From NCBI RefSeq assembly GCF_900496965.1, contig NZ_UFQB01000010.1, positions 1-64,000 of the forward strand: 64,000 nucleotides of DNA. The letters are read 5' to 3'. Source of the stretch: Achromobacter agilis. GTDB taxonomy: Bacteria > Pseudomonadota > Gammaproteobacteria > Burkholderiales > Burkholderiaceae_B. The notes beneath the pieces were generated by a model. The model searched no databases and had not been told where the DNA came from. It worked only from the letters and a program-made list of their open reading frames with translations. Below, piece after piece: positions 51,394 through 60,383 of this stretch. Made by a program: the position numbers and the translations under genes. Within the stretch, counting starts at the first letter, position 1. Every line of letters begins with the position of its first letter.

Positions 51394-51738
51394 TTATAGC
51401 TGCGAGGGATCGACGCGATGCGAGTGCAGCGCGCCGGCGCTGCCCCGGCTTGGCCTGCGCACGGCGTCGAGGCGCTTGCCGACGCCGTCCTGTTCCGGGT
51501 CGCCCAGCGCGAAGACCTGGTCCGCGTACCCGTACTGGAGCAAGGCTTCCAGAGCGAGGGCCAGCGACACGCCGCCGTCGCCGCGTTCCAGGCGGGCGAT
51601 GGTGGCGCGGGACACGCCCATGCGGCAGGCCAGGGTGGACTCCGTTTCCGCGCGGCGCAGCCGGGCGGTACGAATGTTGGCGCCGATCCGCGCAAGCGCT
51701 TCAGCGGCGTCGAAGCTGGGCTCGATCTTCTTTTTCAT
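51394..51738 (-). CDS. hipB: HipB-type XRE antitoxin
   Basis: 114 residues. HTH_3 domain: ARIGANIRTARLRRAETEST, LACRMGVSRATIARLERGDG, with a C-terminal tail (VDPSQL) of about 40 residues. HipB represses the operon and, in complex with HipA, neutralises it. Upstream DNA contains many AATGA/TCATT repeats that may be its operators. Confidence 0.9.
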   Translation of the reverse strand: MKKKIEPSFDAAEALARIGANIRTARLRRAETESTLACRMGVSRATIARLERGDGGVSLALALEALLQYGYADQVFALGDPEQDGVGKRLDAVRRPSRGSAGALHSHRVDPSQL

Positions 51739-51747
51739 GACTCAATA

Positions 51748-51776
51748 ATAGTGCTTTACAGTGAAATTTGCACTAT
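51748..51776. promoter_or_regulatory. Inverted repeat in the hipBA promoter
   Basis: ATAGTGC (51748-51754) and GCACTAT (51770-51776) are perfect 7-bp arms, 15 nt apart, immediately upstream of the hipB start. Likely the promoter-proximal operator. Confidence 0.5.
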
Positions 51777-51777
51777 A

Positions 51778-51852
51778 AATGAGACATTTTATTTTTTTTA
51801 ATGACTCATTAATGAGTCATTTCATTAAATAATGAACTATTAATGATTCATT
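51778..51852. repeat. AATGA/TCATT half-site array upstream of hipBA
   Basis: Nine copies of AATGA or its complement TCATT lie within 75 bp. They build a perfect 22-bp palindrome (51800-51821), a perfect 16-bp one (51821-51836) and an imperfect one (51831-51852). The array lies between hipB and the 3' end of the LD-carboxypeptidase gene. Cooperative repressor binding is a natural reading; a bidirectional terminator is also possible. Confidence 0.75.
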
Positions 51853-51863
51853 ATAGGTAGGCG

Positions 51864-53009
51864 CTACACCGTCACGGCCTGTTCAAGGCGCAGTGCGCCC
51901 CGCCCCGTGTCCAACATCACCCGCGCGCCAAGCGGCAAGGTCAGGTTCGGATCGCCGTGCCCGCTAGGCCAGCCAGCCAGCACCGGAATTCCGCGCGCGC
52001 GGAATTGATCCAGGATCAGCGGATACAACATGCCCTGGGCCTGTGCGTCGTCCATCTGCACGCCCAGGATGCGCGTGAAATTGCCGACCAGCACGCCCTT
52101 GACGCCGTCGAACTTGCCCGCGGCGGCCAATTGGCTCAACAGCCGGTCCACCCGGGGCAGCGCTTCGTTGACATCTTCGATGAAGAGAATGGAATCGCGG
52201 GTATCGATCTCGTTGGGCGAGCCGATCAGCGCGGCGATCAGCGCCAGGTTGCCCCCGACCAGGCGCCCCGTCGCCGTTCCCGGGACCAATTCGGTGGCAG
52301 TGGCGTCCAGCGGCGGCTCGATCCACGCGCCCTGCCCCACCTGCCCGCCGATCATGGCCAACAGATGCGATTCCGTGGGCTGGCGCTTACCGGCCAGCAG
52401 GTCCTGCGCCAGCATCGGGCCGTGGAAAGTCACGAAGCCGGCGTGCCGCTGCATGGCCAGGTGCAGCGCCGTGATGTCGCTATAGCCAATGAACGGTTTG
52501 GGATGCTTGCGCAGCAGGCCGAAATCCAGCCTGCTCAGCAGGCGCCATGAGCCGAAACCGCCCTGCAGACACCACACGGCGCCGATGTCCGGCGCGGCGA
52601 ATGCCGCGTGCAGGTCGCTGAGCCGATCGGCGTCGGCGCCTGCCAGGTAGTCGTAGGGAGCCTCCAGCCGTAAGCGCGAAGCGGGCATGACCTGCGCCTC
52701 GAATCCGCGCGATTGCAGCCATTCCGCGGCAAGATCGCTCGCGTCCGGAGCGGCCGAGGCCGGGGCCACGATGGCAACGCGGGCGCCCGGCTTGAGCGCG
52801 GGCACCGCCGACGCCGCGGCGCCCGCATGGGAAACCGGGGGCGCGGGCCGGGGCGCGGCAGCCGGCTGCCGCGAGGAAACGGCCCTAGGGCTCGCGCATC
52901 CGCCCAGGACGGCAGAGGACAGGCCCAGCAATCCGGCGCCGATGAGAAAGTGCCTGCGTCCGCCGTCCGGCTCGCGGTCTTGGCGGCCCGGCGTTTCTGT
53001 CGTCGTCAT
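51864..53009 (-). CDS. LD-carboxypeptidase (S66 / MccF family), lipoprotein or Tat-type export
   Basis: 381 residues. The N-terminus has RRHFLIGAGLLGLSSAVLGG followed by Cys, a Tat-like twin-Arg with a lipobox (VLGGC), so it is probably exported and lipidated. S66 motifs: AIVAPASAAPDAS, the nucleophile elbow PFIGYSDITALHLAMQRHAG (Ser), the Glu in ILFIEDVNEALPRVD and the His in GWPSGHGDPNLTLPLG. LD-carboxypeptidase removes the terminal D-Ala from murein tetrapeptides during recycling; MccF-type members cleave microcin C. Ends near the hipBA promoter. Confidence 0.9.
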   Translation of the reverse strand: MTTTETPGRQDREPDGGRRHFLIGAGLLGLSSAVLGGCASPRAVSSRQPAAAPRPAPPVSHAGAAASAVPALKPGARVAIVAPASAAPDASDLAAEWLQSRGFEAQVMPASRLRLEAPYDYLAGADADRLSDLHAAFAAPDIGAVWCLQGGFGSWRLLSRLDFGLLRKHPKPFIGYSDITALHLAMQRHAGFVTFHGPMLAQDLLAGKRQPTESHLLAMIGGQVGQGAWIEPPLDATATELVPGTATGRLVGGNLALIAALIGSPNEIDTRDSILFIEDVNEALPRVDRLLSQLAAAGKFDGVKGVLVGNFTRILGVQMDDAQAQGMLYPLILDQFRARGIPVLAGWPSGHGDPNLTLPLGARVMLDTGRGALRLEQAVTV

Positions 53010-53018
53010 CCCCGCTCC

Positions 53019-53744
53019 TTAGAACCGTTCGTAGGCCAGGCGATAGCGCCATTGCCCCGCCGCCAGGCCCGCCATGGGCAGGCGTCCGATGCGGATGCGC
53101 CGCAATGCCTGCAAGCGCAGGCCTGCCGTCTCGCATACGTACTCGATGAAGCCCGGATCGGGCGTCTTCAGGGCGAAGCGGAGATGGGTTTCGTTCTGCC
53201 AGCTGACTTTCATGGGCGTGGCGGCACGGCCTTGATATGCCAGGCCGCGCTGCAGGCGCGCCAGGTCGCCTTCGCGCAATTGGCCGGATACCTGAGCCAC
53301 GTACTCCTGTTCGACAAGGCGGGCTTCTTCCTGCAGCTTGCGCGCCACGGGGTACTCCTGCGTATAGACAAGCAGCCCGCTGGCGGCGCGCTCCAGAGGC
53401 GTTACCAGCTTCAGGCCGTTGAACATCCGTTTCAGGTAGCGCTGCCCGGAGCGGTCGTCCCCCGCCAGGTTCTCGGGCAGGATCAGGTCGCGGGCGGAGC
53501 CCGGTTCGTCGTTGGCATACAGGCCGGCGGGTTTGTGCAGCAGGACGGTGACGGGGCGTACTTCCTCCAGCCGCGCGCCCGGCAGGAGCCCGACGGTCTG
53601 AGCCGGCGCGACGCGGTAACCCGGCTCTTCGACGCGCTGGCCGTCCACCGCGACCCAGCCACCCTCGATGTGGCGTTCGGCATCGCCCCGCGAGCAGGAA
53701 AGTTCCGTGGCCACCCGCTTGGCCAGGCGCACGCTTTCGTTCAT
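53019..53744 (-). CDS. RsuA/RluB family rRNA pseudouridine synthase-like protein, catalytic Asp replaced
   Basis: 241 residues. An N-terminal S4 domain (AKRVATELSCSRGDAERHIE, GGWVAVDGQRVEEPGYRV) precedes an RsuA-type core starting VTVLLHKPAGLYANDEPG. At the active-site motif, where family members read GRLDRDTSGL, this protein has VTPLERAASGLLVYTQEYPV: the Asp is Glu. All pseudouridine synthases studied need that Asp, so this may be inactive or an RNA-binding homologue. Located 9 nt upstream of the LD-carboxypeptidase gene. Confidence 0.85.
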   Translation of the reverse strand: MNESVRLAKRVATELSCSRGDAERHIEGGWVAVDGQRVEEPGYRVAPAQTVGLLPGARLEEVRPVTVLLHKPAGLYANDEPGSARDLILPENLAGDDRSGQRYLKRMFNGLKLVTPLERAASGLLVYTQEYPVARKLQEEARLVEQEYVAQVSGQLREGDLARLQRGLAYQGRAATPMKVSWQNETHLRFALKTPDPGFIEYVCETAGLRLQALRRIRIGRLPMAGLAAGQWRYRLAYERF

Positions 53745-53969
53745 GGCAACACCGCCTTGTGCGCGGGCGCCGCACGCCGCCGAAGAATGGAAGAAACGCC
53801 GCGCGGGCGCGGGAGTGAGGACATCGTCATGGGGTATTGCCGCGTGGTTGTTGCTGAAAAGCGGGCGCGGGGTTTCGCGCCGTGAGGCAGATGTTACCCC
53901 GCGACGCGCGGGACGCCCGTTGGGGGCATGGAGGATCGCGCCGGGATCCCCCGTGCCGCGGCAAGCGCA

Positions 53970-55115
53970 TCAGGCCGGCCGGGACCCGGGGCCATCGGAA
54001 GCGCCCGCGGCGGGGCTCGCGGCTTGCGCGCCCGCTTCCGCTGCGATCGGGACGGATGCGGGCGCCGGCGCCTCGTCGATCCAGGCCTTCAGCAGCGTTT
54101 GTGTCACCGCCAGGATCACCGGGCCGATGAACAGCCCCACGATCCCGAAGGCGAACATCCCGCCCAGCACGCCAGCCAGGATCAGCAGCAGCGACAGGTT
54201 CACCCCGCGCTTGATCAGCATGGGCCGCAGCAGATTGTCCAGCGTGGCGACCACCACAGCCCAGACCAGCAGCACGGCCGCGGCGAATTTCATCTCGTTC
54301 TGGAACAGCCAGGCGACGCCGCCCAGCATGGGCAGGAACGGGCCCAGTTGCGCCAGGCACAGCATGACCATCAGCGCGGTCAGGATGCCGGCGGCCGGCA
54401 CGCCCGCGATCCACAGGCCGATGCCGCCCAGCGCGGACTGCACGACCGCTGTAACGACGATGCCCAGCGCCACGGCGCGGATCGCCATGCCGGCGAGCCT
54501 GACCGCGGACATGCCGCGCTGCCCCGCCAGCCGGTTGAAGAAGCGCAGCACGAAGTCGGCGGCGACGTCCCCCTTGCTGTAGAGGATGCCGGCGATGACG
54601 ACGGTGATCAGCATGTGCATAACGAACACGCCGACGATGGCGGCGTGGCCGAGCAGCCAACGCGCGGCGGTGGTGATGTAGGGTTCGAGCTTGGCCAGCA
54701 ACCCGCCGGCGCCGGCGTCCGACAGCGCCTGCCATTCGTCGGCGATCTTGGGGCCCGCCAGCGGAATGCTGCGGATCCAGGAAGGCGGCGCCAGCAGCGC
54801 GTAGTCGGGCAGGCTCTTGATCGCCTCCATGATGGCTCCGCCGTGCAACGCCAGGGTCGAGATGGCCTGGTACAGCGGCAGCACAATGACGAACAGCAGC
54901 AGGAACAGCATCGCGACGGTGGCAATCCAGCGCCGCCCGCCGCAATGGCGCTGTATCGCCAGCAATACCGGCCAGGTGGCCACGACGATCGTGGTCGCCC
55001 AGATCAGGCCCGGCAAAAATGGCCGCAGGATGTAAAGGCTGCCTATCATCAGCGCGGCAAGGATCACGATGACAAGCAGGACGCGGGCAAGATCGACTGT
55101 TTGACGTGGATTCAC
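53970..55115 (-). CDS. AI-2E family transporter-like permease
   Basis: 381 residues from a GTG start at 55115 with CAGGAG seven nt upstream. Eight hydrophobic segments with the central soluble loop (KSLPDYALLAPPSWIRSIPL) are typical of PF01594 (YdiK/PerM) proteins. LLRPMLIKRGVNLSLLLILA and FGIVGLFIGPVILAV are conserved. Role of most members is unknown; some are Na+/H+ antiporters. C-terminal tail is Ala/Pro-rich. Confidence 0.9.
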   Translation of the reverse strand: MNPRQTVDLARVLLVIVILAALMIGSLYILRPFLPGLIWATTIVVATWPVLLAIQRHCGGRRWIATVAMLFLLLFVIVLPLYQAISTLALHGGAIMEAIKSLPDYALLAPPSWIRSIPLAGPKIADEWQALSDAGAGGLLAKLEPYITTAARWLLGHAAIVGVFVMHMLITVVIAGILYSKGDVAADFVLRFFNRLAGQRGMSAVRLAGMAIRAVALGIVVTAVVQSALGGIGLWIAGVPAAGILTALMVMLCLAQLGPFLPMLGGVAWLFQNEMKFAAAVLLVWAVVVATLDNLLRPMLIKRGVNLSLLLILAGVLGGMFAFGIVGLFIGPVILAVTQTLLKAWIDEAPAPASVPIAAEAGAQAASPAAGASDGPGSRPA

Positions 55116-55317
55116 CCGCTGCTCCTGACAGGGCCGGCCGCCCTTGATGGTACGCACGGCGACCAGCGGGCGCCCGCCCGGGTGATACGCGCCGATGCGC
55201 TCCTGACGAATTTATCCGAAATTCCGCCGGACTAGGGGAAAGACGGTGGTTGGGCACGCGACTTGCCGAGGGCAGTATTCCGCCGCGTATCCGGCACGCA
55301 TCCCTAGGAGGTATGCC

Positions 55318-55506
55318 ATGAGGATCCTGACCACCGCCGGCCTGGTGCTGGCCTTTCTGCTGGCCGGCTGCTCCAGTACCGGTTCCTACGGTTCCAGTTC
55401 GCCGCGCTCCGGCAGTTCCATGGCGGCCGATCCAGCCGACTATCATTCATCGAATTTCGGCGAGCAGAACAACGAACCCTTCCAGGGCGTTTATCCGGGC
55501 CATTAG
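55318..55506 (+). CDS. Small lipoprotein
   Basis: 62 residues with TAGGAGG just upstream of ATG 55318. MRILTTAGLVLAFLLAGC is a lipoprotein signal (LLAGC); the mature chain is Ser/Gly-rich then DYHSSNFGEQNNEPFQGVYP. No known family. Probably outer-membrane anchored. Confidence 0.7.
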   Translation: MRILTTAGLVLAFLLAGCSSTGSYGSSSPRSGSSMAADPADYHSSNFGEQNNEPFQGVYPGH

Positions 55507-55553
55507 CGGCCATACGCCCGGCGCGGGCGATTCTTGCGCGCCGCGGGCAGGCG

Positions 55554-56588
55554 CTAGGGGGCGGCGGGATCGGCCTGCACCCCCTTGGCAGCCACGTCCG
55601 CGGTCAACGCCATCAGGTGGCGGGCCAGTTCGCCCATCTGCTCGTCCTTCGATCTGAGTTGCGCCAGGAAATCCTCGCCCCGGGCGTCGGCGGCGGCCAG
55701 ACGGGACGCCATGGCGCGTTCGCGTTCCCCGGCGGCGGCCGCCTCGCTTCGGGCGGCGGCCAGTTCGGATTCGTGGCGCGCACGGGTTTCCTGGGCGTCG
55801 GCGCGCAGCGCCTGCGCACCCTCCTCGGCCCGGCGCCGTTGTTCTTGTTCGTCGGACAGCGCCTTGCGCGCCTGGGCCTGTTGTTGCTGGCTGGCGCTCT
55901 GCGCCTCTTCCAGCCGGGCCTGCAAGCGCTTGACCGTGCCGCGCTCGCTATCCAGTTCGTTCAGCCACCGGCGTTCATGGGCGGCGTGGCGGGATTCCAG
56001 GGCATCCAGCGCTTGCGCATGCTGGCTGCGCGATGTTTCGGCATCCGCCAGCAGGGCCTGGACGGCGCCGCGGGCGTCCGCGAGCTGCCGTTGCTGCTGT
56101 TCCAGCCTTTCGTCGCGCTGGCGCAGCTGCAGTTCGGCCGCCTGCAGGCGTTCCTCGGCGGCCGCCAATTGCGACGTGGCGACCTTGAGCGCCTCTTGCA
56201 GGTCCTGCTCGCGCTGCGCCACCCCGGCCTCGCGCAATTGCAGCTGTTCCGCGTCGGCGGCAAGCCTTTCGCCTTCCTGCGCAAGCGCTGCCAAGCGGTC
56301 GCGATAGGCCTCGGCCTGTTCGGCCCGAGCCTGGGACAGGGCGGCTTCCCAGAAATGGGCCGCCGCCTGGGCGACGGGGTCCGGGATGGCGGGCGCGGCG
56401 GCGAACGCGCCGGGATCCTTGATGCGCGCGCCCAGCGAGCGGAACCAGGTTTCCAGATGCGGGCTGACGGTATTGGGCGAGCCGCGCCCGATCTTCTGGC
56501 GCACACGTTCGATCGTGGGCCGGGCGCCCTCGAGCAGCAAGGCGTCGGCGGCGCTCCAGACGTCTGTTTCGGTAATTCCGGTGGCCAT
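55554..56588 (-). CDS. KfrA-type DNA-binding coiled-coil protein
   Basis: 344 residues. The N-terminal domain (MATGITETDVWSAADALLLE, TIERVRQKIGRGSPNTVSPH, LETWFRSLG) is the plasmid KfrA DNA-binding domain. Residues 100-325 form one long Gln/Ala/Glu/Arg-rich coiled coil. KfrA of plasmids binds its own promoter and helps segregation. Here it is divergent from a tyrosine recombinase, 171 nt away, around a 15-bp inverted repeat. Confidence 0.88.
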   Translation of the reverse strand: MATGITETDVWSAADALLLEGARPTIERVRQKIGRGSPNTVSPHLETWFRSLGARIKDPGAFAAAPAIPDPVAQAAAHFWEAALSQARAEQAEAYRDRLAALAQEGERLAADAEQLQLREAGVAQREQDLQEALKVATSQLAAAEERLQAAELQLRQRDERLEQQQRQLADARGAVQALLADAETSRSQHAQALDALESRHAAHERRWLNELDSERGTVKRLQARLEEAQSASQQQQAQARKALSDEQEQRRRAEEGAQALRADAQETRARHESELAAARSEAAAAGERERAMASRLAAADARGEDFLAQLRSKDEQMGELARHLMALTADVAAKGVQADPAAP

Positions 56589-56624
56589 GGCCGCACTCCG
56601 TCGATTTTTTCGTATCTGTCGGAC

Positions 56625-56661
56625 AATTACCCACGATAATGGAACCTTATCGTGAGTAATT
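56625..56661. promoter_or_regulatory. Candidate KfrA operator between kfrA and the recombinase gene
   Basis: AATTACCCACGATAA (56625-56639) and TTATCGTGAGTAATT (56647-56661) pair at 14 of 15 positions with a 7-nt spacer. It lies 37 nt upstream of the kfrA start. A similar layout is used for plasmid KfrA autorepression. It could also be a recombination core site. Confidence 0.6.
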
Positions 56662-56759
56662 TGATAATCATGTTAGATATCATACAGCATATGTATCTTT
56701 AAATATAAATCACAGGTTGAGCCGGAATGTTCGGGTTCGCCTGACGCGAAAAGCCAGAA

Positions 56760-57842
56760 ATGATGCCCCTGACCCTGCAAGCGGCGCTCCCTGCGCTGGA
56801 TCCCCGAATGCTCGACACCCAGGCGGACGCCGCCGTGCGCGACCTGATGCGAGAAGGCAGTTCCGCCAATACCGCCGCGAGCTACCGCGCCGCGATCCGA
56901 TACTGGACGGCCTGGTTCGAACTGCGCTATGGCGAGCCCTTCGCCCTGCCCCTCCCCGAAACGGCCGTTATCCAGTTCGTGGTGGACCATGCCCAGCGTT
57001 CGACCGAGCACGGATTGAAATGGGAGCTGCCGCTGGCGCTGGACCAGGAACTGGTGCGCCTGAAGGCCAAGGGCAAGCTGGGTCCACCCAGCCTGAACAC
57101 GCTGCTGCAGCGCCTGTCGGTGCTATCCAAGGCGCACGAATTGCACGGCCACCCCAACCCCTGCCGCGGCGCCCGGATGCGGGAACTGGTGGCCAAGACG
57201 CGCCGCGCCTACGCCCGGCGCGGCGTGGCGCCCGCCAAGAAGGTCGCGCTGACGCGCGAACCGCTGCAGGCGCTGCTTGCGACCTGCGACGATTCGCTGC
57301 GCGGCGTGCGCGACCGCGCCCTGCTGCTGTTCGCCTGGGCCAGCGGCGGCCGGCGGCGCTCCGAAGTTGCGCGCGCCACCGTCGAGAACACCCCGCGCAC
57401 CGCCGACGGCTTCCTGTTTTCCCTCGGACAATCAAAGACCAACCAGGCGGGCACAACCCGCGCCAACGACCAGAAGCCCATTGTCGGCATGGCGGCGCAG
57501 GCGCTCGATGCCTGGCTGCGCGCCAGCGGCATCGCGCAAGGCCCCCTGTTTCGCCGCGTGCGCCGCGGCGATGTCGTGGGCGAACCGCTGGCCGCCGCCG
57601 CCCTGCGCGACATCGTGCAAGAGCGCTGCAAGCTGGCGGGCCTGCAAGGCGACTTTTCGGCGCACAGCCTGCGTTCGGGTTTCGTGACCGAGGCGGGCCG
57701 GCAGAACGTGCCGCTGGGCGACACGATGGCCTTGACCGGCCACGCCAGCGTGGCGACCGTCATGGGCTACTTCCGCGCGGGGGCGGCCGCCCAATCGCGG
57801 GCCGCCCGCCTGCTGGATGAGCCGGATTCCGGCCCACGTTAA
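56760..57842 (+). CDS. Tyrosine-type site-specific recombinase
   Basis: 360 residues. SAM-like N-terminal domain: GSSANTAASYRAAIRYWTAW. Catalytic domain: Arg in ASGGRRRSEVARATVEN, Lys in SLGQSKTNQAGTTR, HSLRSGFVTEAGRQNVPLGD (His-x-x-Arg), TGHASVATVMGYFRAGAA with the His and the nucleophilic Tyr. All catalytic residues seem present. Not next to a tRNA or visible phage genes, so a role as integrase is unclear. Divergent from KfrA. Confidence 0.88.
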   Translation: MMPLTLQAALPALDPRMLDTQADAAVRDLMREGSSANTAASYRAAIRYWTAWFELRYGEPFALPLPETAVIQFVVDHAQRSTEHGLKWELPLALDQELVRLKAKGKLGPPSLNTLLQRLSVLSKAHELHGHPNPCRGARMRELVAKTRRAYARRGVAPAKKVALTREPLQALLATCDDSLRGVRDRALLLFAWASGGRRRSEVARATVENTPRTADGFLFSLGQSKTNQAGTTRANDQKPIVGMAAQALDAWLRASGIAQGPLFRRVRRGDVVGEPLAAAALRDIVQERCKLAGLQGDFSAHSLRSGFVTEAGRQNVPLGDTMALTGHASVATVMGYFRAGAAAQSRAARLLDEPDSGPR

Positions 57843-57881
57843 AATTCTGCCCTGCTTCCCCTGCCCCGATCCGGTCCCTTC

Positions 57882-59432
57882 ATGCGAATCCACCTGCGCG
57901 GGCTCGTGCTCGCGCTCACCATATTCAGCGCCGTCGTTGCCACCGCCAACGCGCTCTACGCCAGCTATCGCGTCCAGCGCGAACAGCTCATCGCGAACAC
58001 GCTCGAAGCCAATCGCGTCTACGCGGCCAAGCTCGCGGAGAGCGCCGGCGCGTTCCTGAAGACGGCCCAGCGGCAGCTGGAATACAGCGCCCGGCACCTG
58101 GCCGCCCGCTTCGAGGTTCCCGACATCCTGGCCGCCGAGGCCGCGCGCCTGCAGGAGCAGACCGACAGTTTCAACTCGGTTGCGATCATCCGCGCCGACG
58201 GCACGGTGCTTGCCGCCTCGCAGAGCCTGCGGGGTTTCGTGGGCACCCGGGTCGACAACGACGGCAGCCGCGCGGCGCTGCAAGCCCGCAAGCCGCTGAT
58301 CAGCAAGCCCTACGTCTCGCTGTCCGGCAACCTGCTGATCAATGTTTCCCATCCGATCCATGCAGACAATGGACGCTATCTGGGTTATATCGCGGGCACG
58401 ATATACCTGCGCAGCGAAGGCGCCTTGCACATGCTGCTGGGCAAGCACCATTACCAGGATGGGTCCTATCTCTATGTGGTCGACCAGGAAGGCCGGCTGA
58501 TCTATCACCAGGACACCGCCCGCATCGGAGAAGACGTCAGGTCCAACCCGGTTGTGACGGCCGTCATGCGGGGCCAGGCGGGCTCGCAACGCCTGGTCAA
58601 TACGCGGGGCGTGGATATGCTGGCGGGATATGCCAGCGTCCCCTTGAGCGGCTGGGGCGTGATCGCGCAGCGTCCCGCCAAGGCGACGCTGGAGCCGCTG
58701 GACGACCTGATCTGGGCACTGGTCAAGTACGCCGCGCCCTTCGCCCTCGCCTTTCTTCTGGCCATCTGGTGGTGCGCGAGCAAGATCTCGCAGCCGCTGT
58801 CGCAACTGGCTACCAACGTGGAGCATCAGGAAGTGTCCGTCGCGATGCAGCGGGTCCAGTCCGTGAAGGCCTGGTATTTCGAGGCCCAGCGCCTGAAGCG
58901 CGCGGTGATCCGGAGCTTCACGAACCTGCAGGATGAAATCGGCAAGCTGAACCAGGCCAGCATCACCGATCCGCTGACCAGCCTGCACAACCGGCGCGGC
59001 CTGCAGGCCGCGGTGGAGCGCCTGGAGGCCGCGCGCGCGCCCTTTGCCGTGGTGGCGCTGGATATCGACCATTTCAAACAGGTCAACGACACCTATGGCC
59101 ATACGGTCGGCGACGAAGTGATCCGCGGCGTGGCGCAGCTGATGCGCGATTGTTCGCGGCCGTCAGACGTGCTCTGCCGCAATGGCGGTGAGGAGTTCCT
59201 GATCCTGCTGCCCGCCGCCAGCAAGAAAGAAGCCGCCAACGTGGCCGAGCGCCTGCGCAAGCGCCTGGAAACGCACCGCCTGCATGGCACGGCGGGCATT
59301 ACCCTTTCGGCCGGAGTGGCGCAATGGCCATCGGCCGGCCCGGAGGTGCACGCGGCGTTCCGGGCGGCGGACGAAGCGCTCTACGTGGCCAAGCAGCAAG
59401 GGCGCAATCGCGTGGTGACGCACGCGGCATAG
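57882..59432 (+). CDS. Membrane-bound diguanylate cyclase with dCACHE-like sensor
   Basis: 516 residues. Two membrane segments (about 5-27 and 283-305) flank a periplasmic sensor of about 255 residues (FNSVAIIRADGTVLAASQSL, GSYLYVVDQEGRLIYHQDTA) that looks like a double-Cache domain. The GGDEF domain starts ITDPLTSLHNRRGLQAAVER and has LDIDHFKQVNDTYGHTVGDE and the active motif RNGGEEFLILLPA. It makes c-di-GMP in response to an outside signal. An RxxD inhibitory site is not obvious. Confidence 0.93.
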   Translation: MRIHLRGLVLALTIFSAVVATANALYASYRVQREQLIANTLEANRVYAAKLAESAGAFLKTAQRQLEYSARHLAARFEVPDILAAEAARLQEQTDSFNSVAIIRADGTVLAASQSLRGFVGTRVDNDGSRAALQARKPLISKPYVSLSGNLLINVSHPIHADNGRYLGYIAGTIYLRSEGALHMLLGKHHYQDGSYLYVVDQEGRLIYHQDTARIGEDVRSNPVVTAVMRGQAGSQRLVNTRGVDMLAGYASVPLSGWGVIAQRPAKATLEPLDDLIWALVKYAAPFALAFLLAIWWCASKISQPLSQLATNVEHQEVSVAMQRVQSVKAWYFEAQRLKRAVIRSFTNLQDEIGKLNQASITDPLTSLHNRRGLQAAVERLEAARAPFAVVALDIDHFKQVNDTYGHTVGDEVIRGVAQLMRDCSRPSDVLCRNGGEEFLILLPAASKKEAANVAERLRKRLETHRLHGTAGITLSAGVAQWPSAGPEVHAAFRAADEALYVAKQQGRNRVVTHAA

Positions 59433-59450
59433 CCCAGGCGGACACCGCGT

Positions 59451-60185
59451 TCAGTCCAGCAGCGGCCAGAGTCCGGGCGCGACGCGCGACCACAGGTCCG
59501 CGCTCATGGCCTCGGGCCTGCGCGCAGGCAGGCCTGTGCGGCGCTTGAGCTGATCCCCCTTGCAGGCGAACACGATGCGGTGGGCCAGCGAGGTGTCGCT
59601 GACTTCGATGACGGACCCGGCAAAGCGCTGCCGGATGCGGCCCAGGTAGCGCCGGTAGTTGAAGTTCAGCGCGTGGAAGTTGCACACCATCAAGCCGCCG
59701 GCGGCCAGCGCGCCGAAACAGCCGTCGTAGAACCCATCCGACGTGAGCTGCGCCGGAATGCCGTTGATGTCGTAGCCGTCCACCAGGATCGCGTCGTACT
59801 CGTCCTTGTGCTTCTGGATGAGTTCGGCGCCGTCGCCCTGGATCACGGCGAAGCGATCATCGTCGTCGGGCACCAGGAATGAGTCGCGCAAGGCGATGAC
59901 GTGGGGATTGATCTCGAAGACGTCGATCCGGGCCGACGGCAGGTAGCGATAGCAGAACTTCGCCAGCGACCCTCCGCCCAGCCCGACCATGGCGATCCGG
60001 CGGGGTTCGGGATTCAGCAACAGGAATCCCATCATGATGCGCGTGTATTCCAGGTTCAGCGCATAGGGATCCTTGGTCCACATCCGGCTTTGTATTTCGC
60101 CGTGCGAGAACATCAAGGACCGCGACGTCGTCGTGGCATAGATGAAGGGTCTGACCGGCTGGCGGCTCGAGGTGCTTTCAGGCAT
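59451..60185 (-). CDS. Spermidine synthase-like protein
   Basis: 244 residues. SpeE fold: MGFLLLNPEPRRIAMVGLGG then GSLAKFCYRYLP (GGGSL motif I), ARIDVFEINPHVIALRDSFL, and DEYDAILVDGYDINGIPAQL with the Asp pair where aminopropyltransferases bind substrate. It lacks the N-terminal beta-strand domain of full spermidine synthases and the exact D-x-x-D spacing, so polyamine activity is not assured. Confidence 0.85.
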   Translation of the reverse strand: MPESTSSRQPVRPFIYATTTSRSLMFSHGEIQSRMWTKDPYALNLEYTRIMMGFLLLNPEPRRIAMVGLGGGSLAKFCYRYLPSARIDVFEINPHVIALRDSFLVPDDDDRFAVIQGDGAELIQKHKDEYDAILVDGYDINGIPAQLTSDGFYDGCFGALAAGGLMVCNFHALNFNYRRYLGRIRQRFAGSVIEVSDTSLAHRIVFACKGDQLKRRTGLPARRPEAMSADLWSRVAPGLWPLLD

Positions 60186-60383
60186 TCCAGGTACTCGCTA
60201 TCAGGAAGGTCGCGGCCGGGGTGGTCCCGGCGCGCAGACGCAAGCCATCGTCCGGCGCGGCGCGCGGACGGAAACGGCAAAGGACAATGTGCGGAAAAGC
60301 AGGACGGCCTCGGACGGCGCGCAAGGTGCGCCGCCGGAGGCCGGTGAGGGAGGCGCCGCGCCCAGATGCGGCGCGGTCAGGCC

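Noticed and set aside
51778-51852. Short repeats near hipBA as a CRISPR array
   Set aside because: Units are 5 bp, in both orientations, without spacers of constant size and with no cas genes.
57432-59102. 556-codon minus-strand frame opposite the diguanylate cyclase
   Set aside because: Shadow: the plus strand has a full GGDEF domain and membrane segments.
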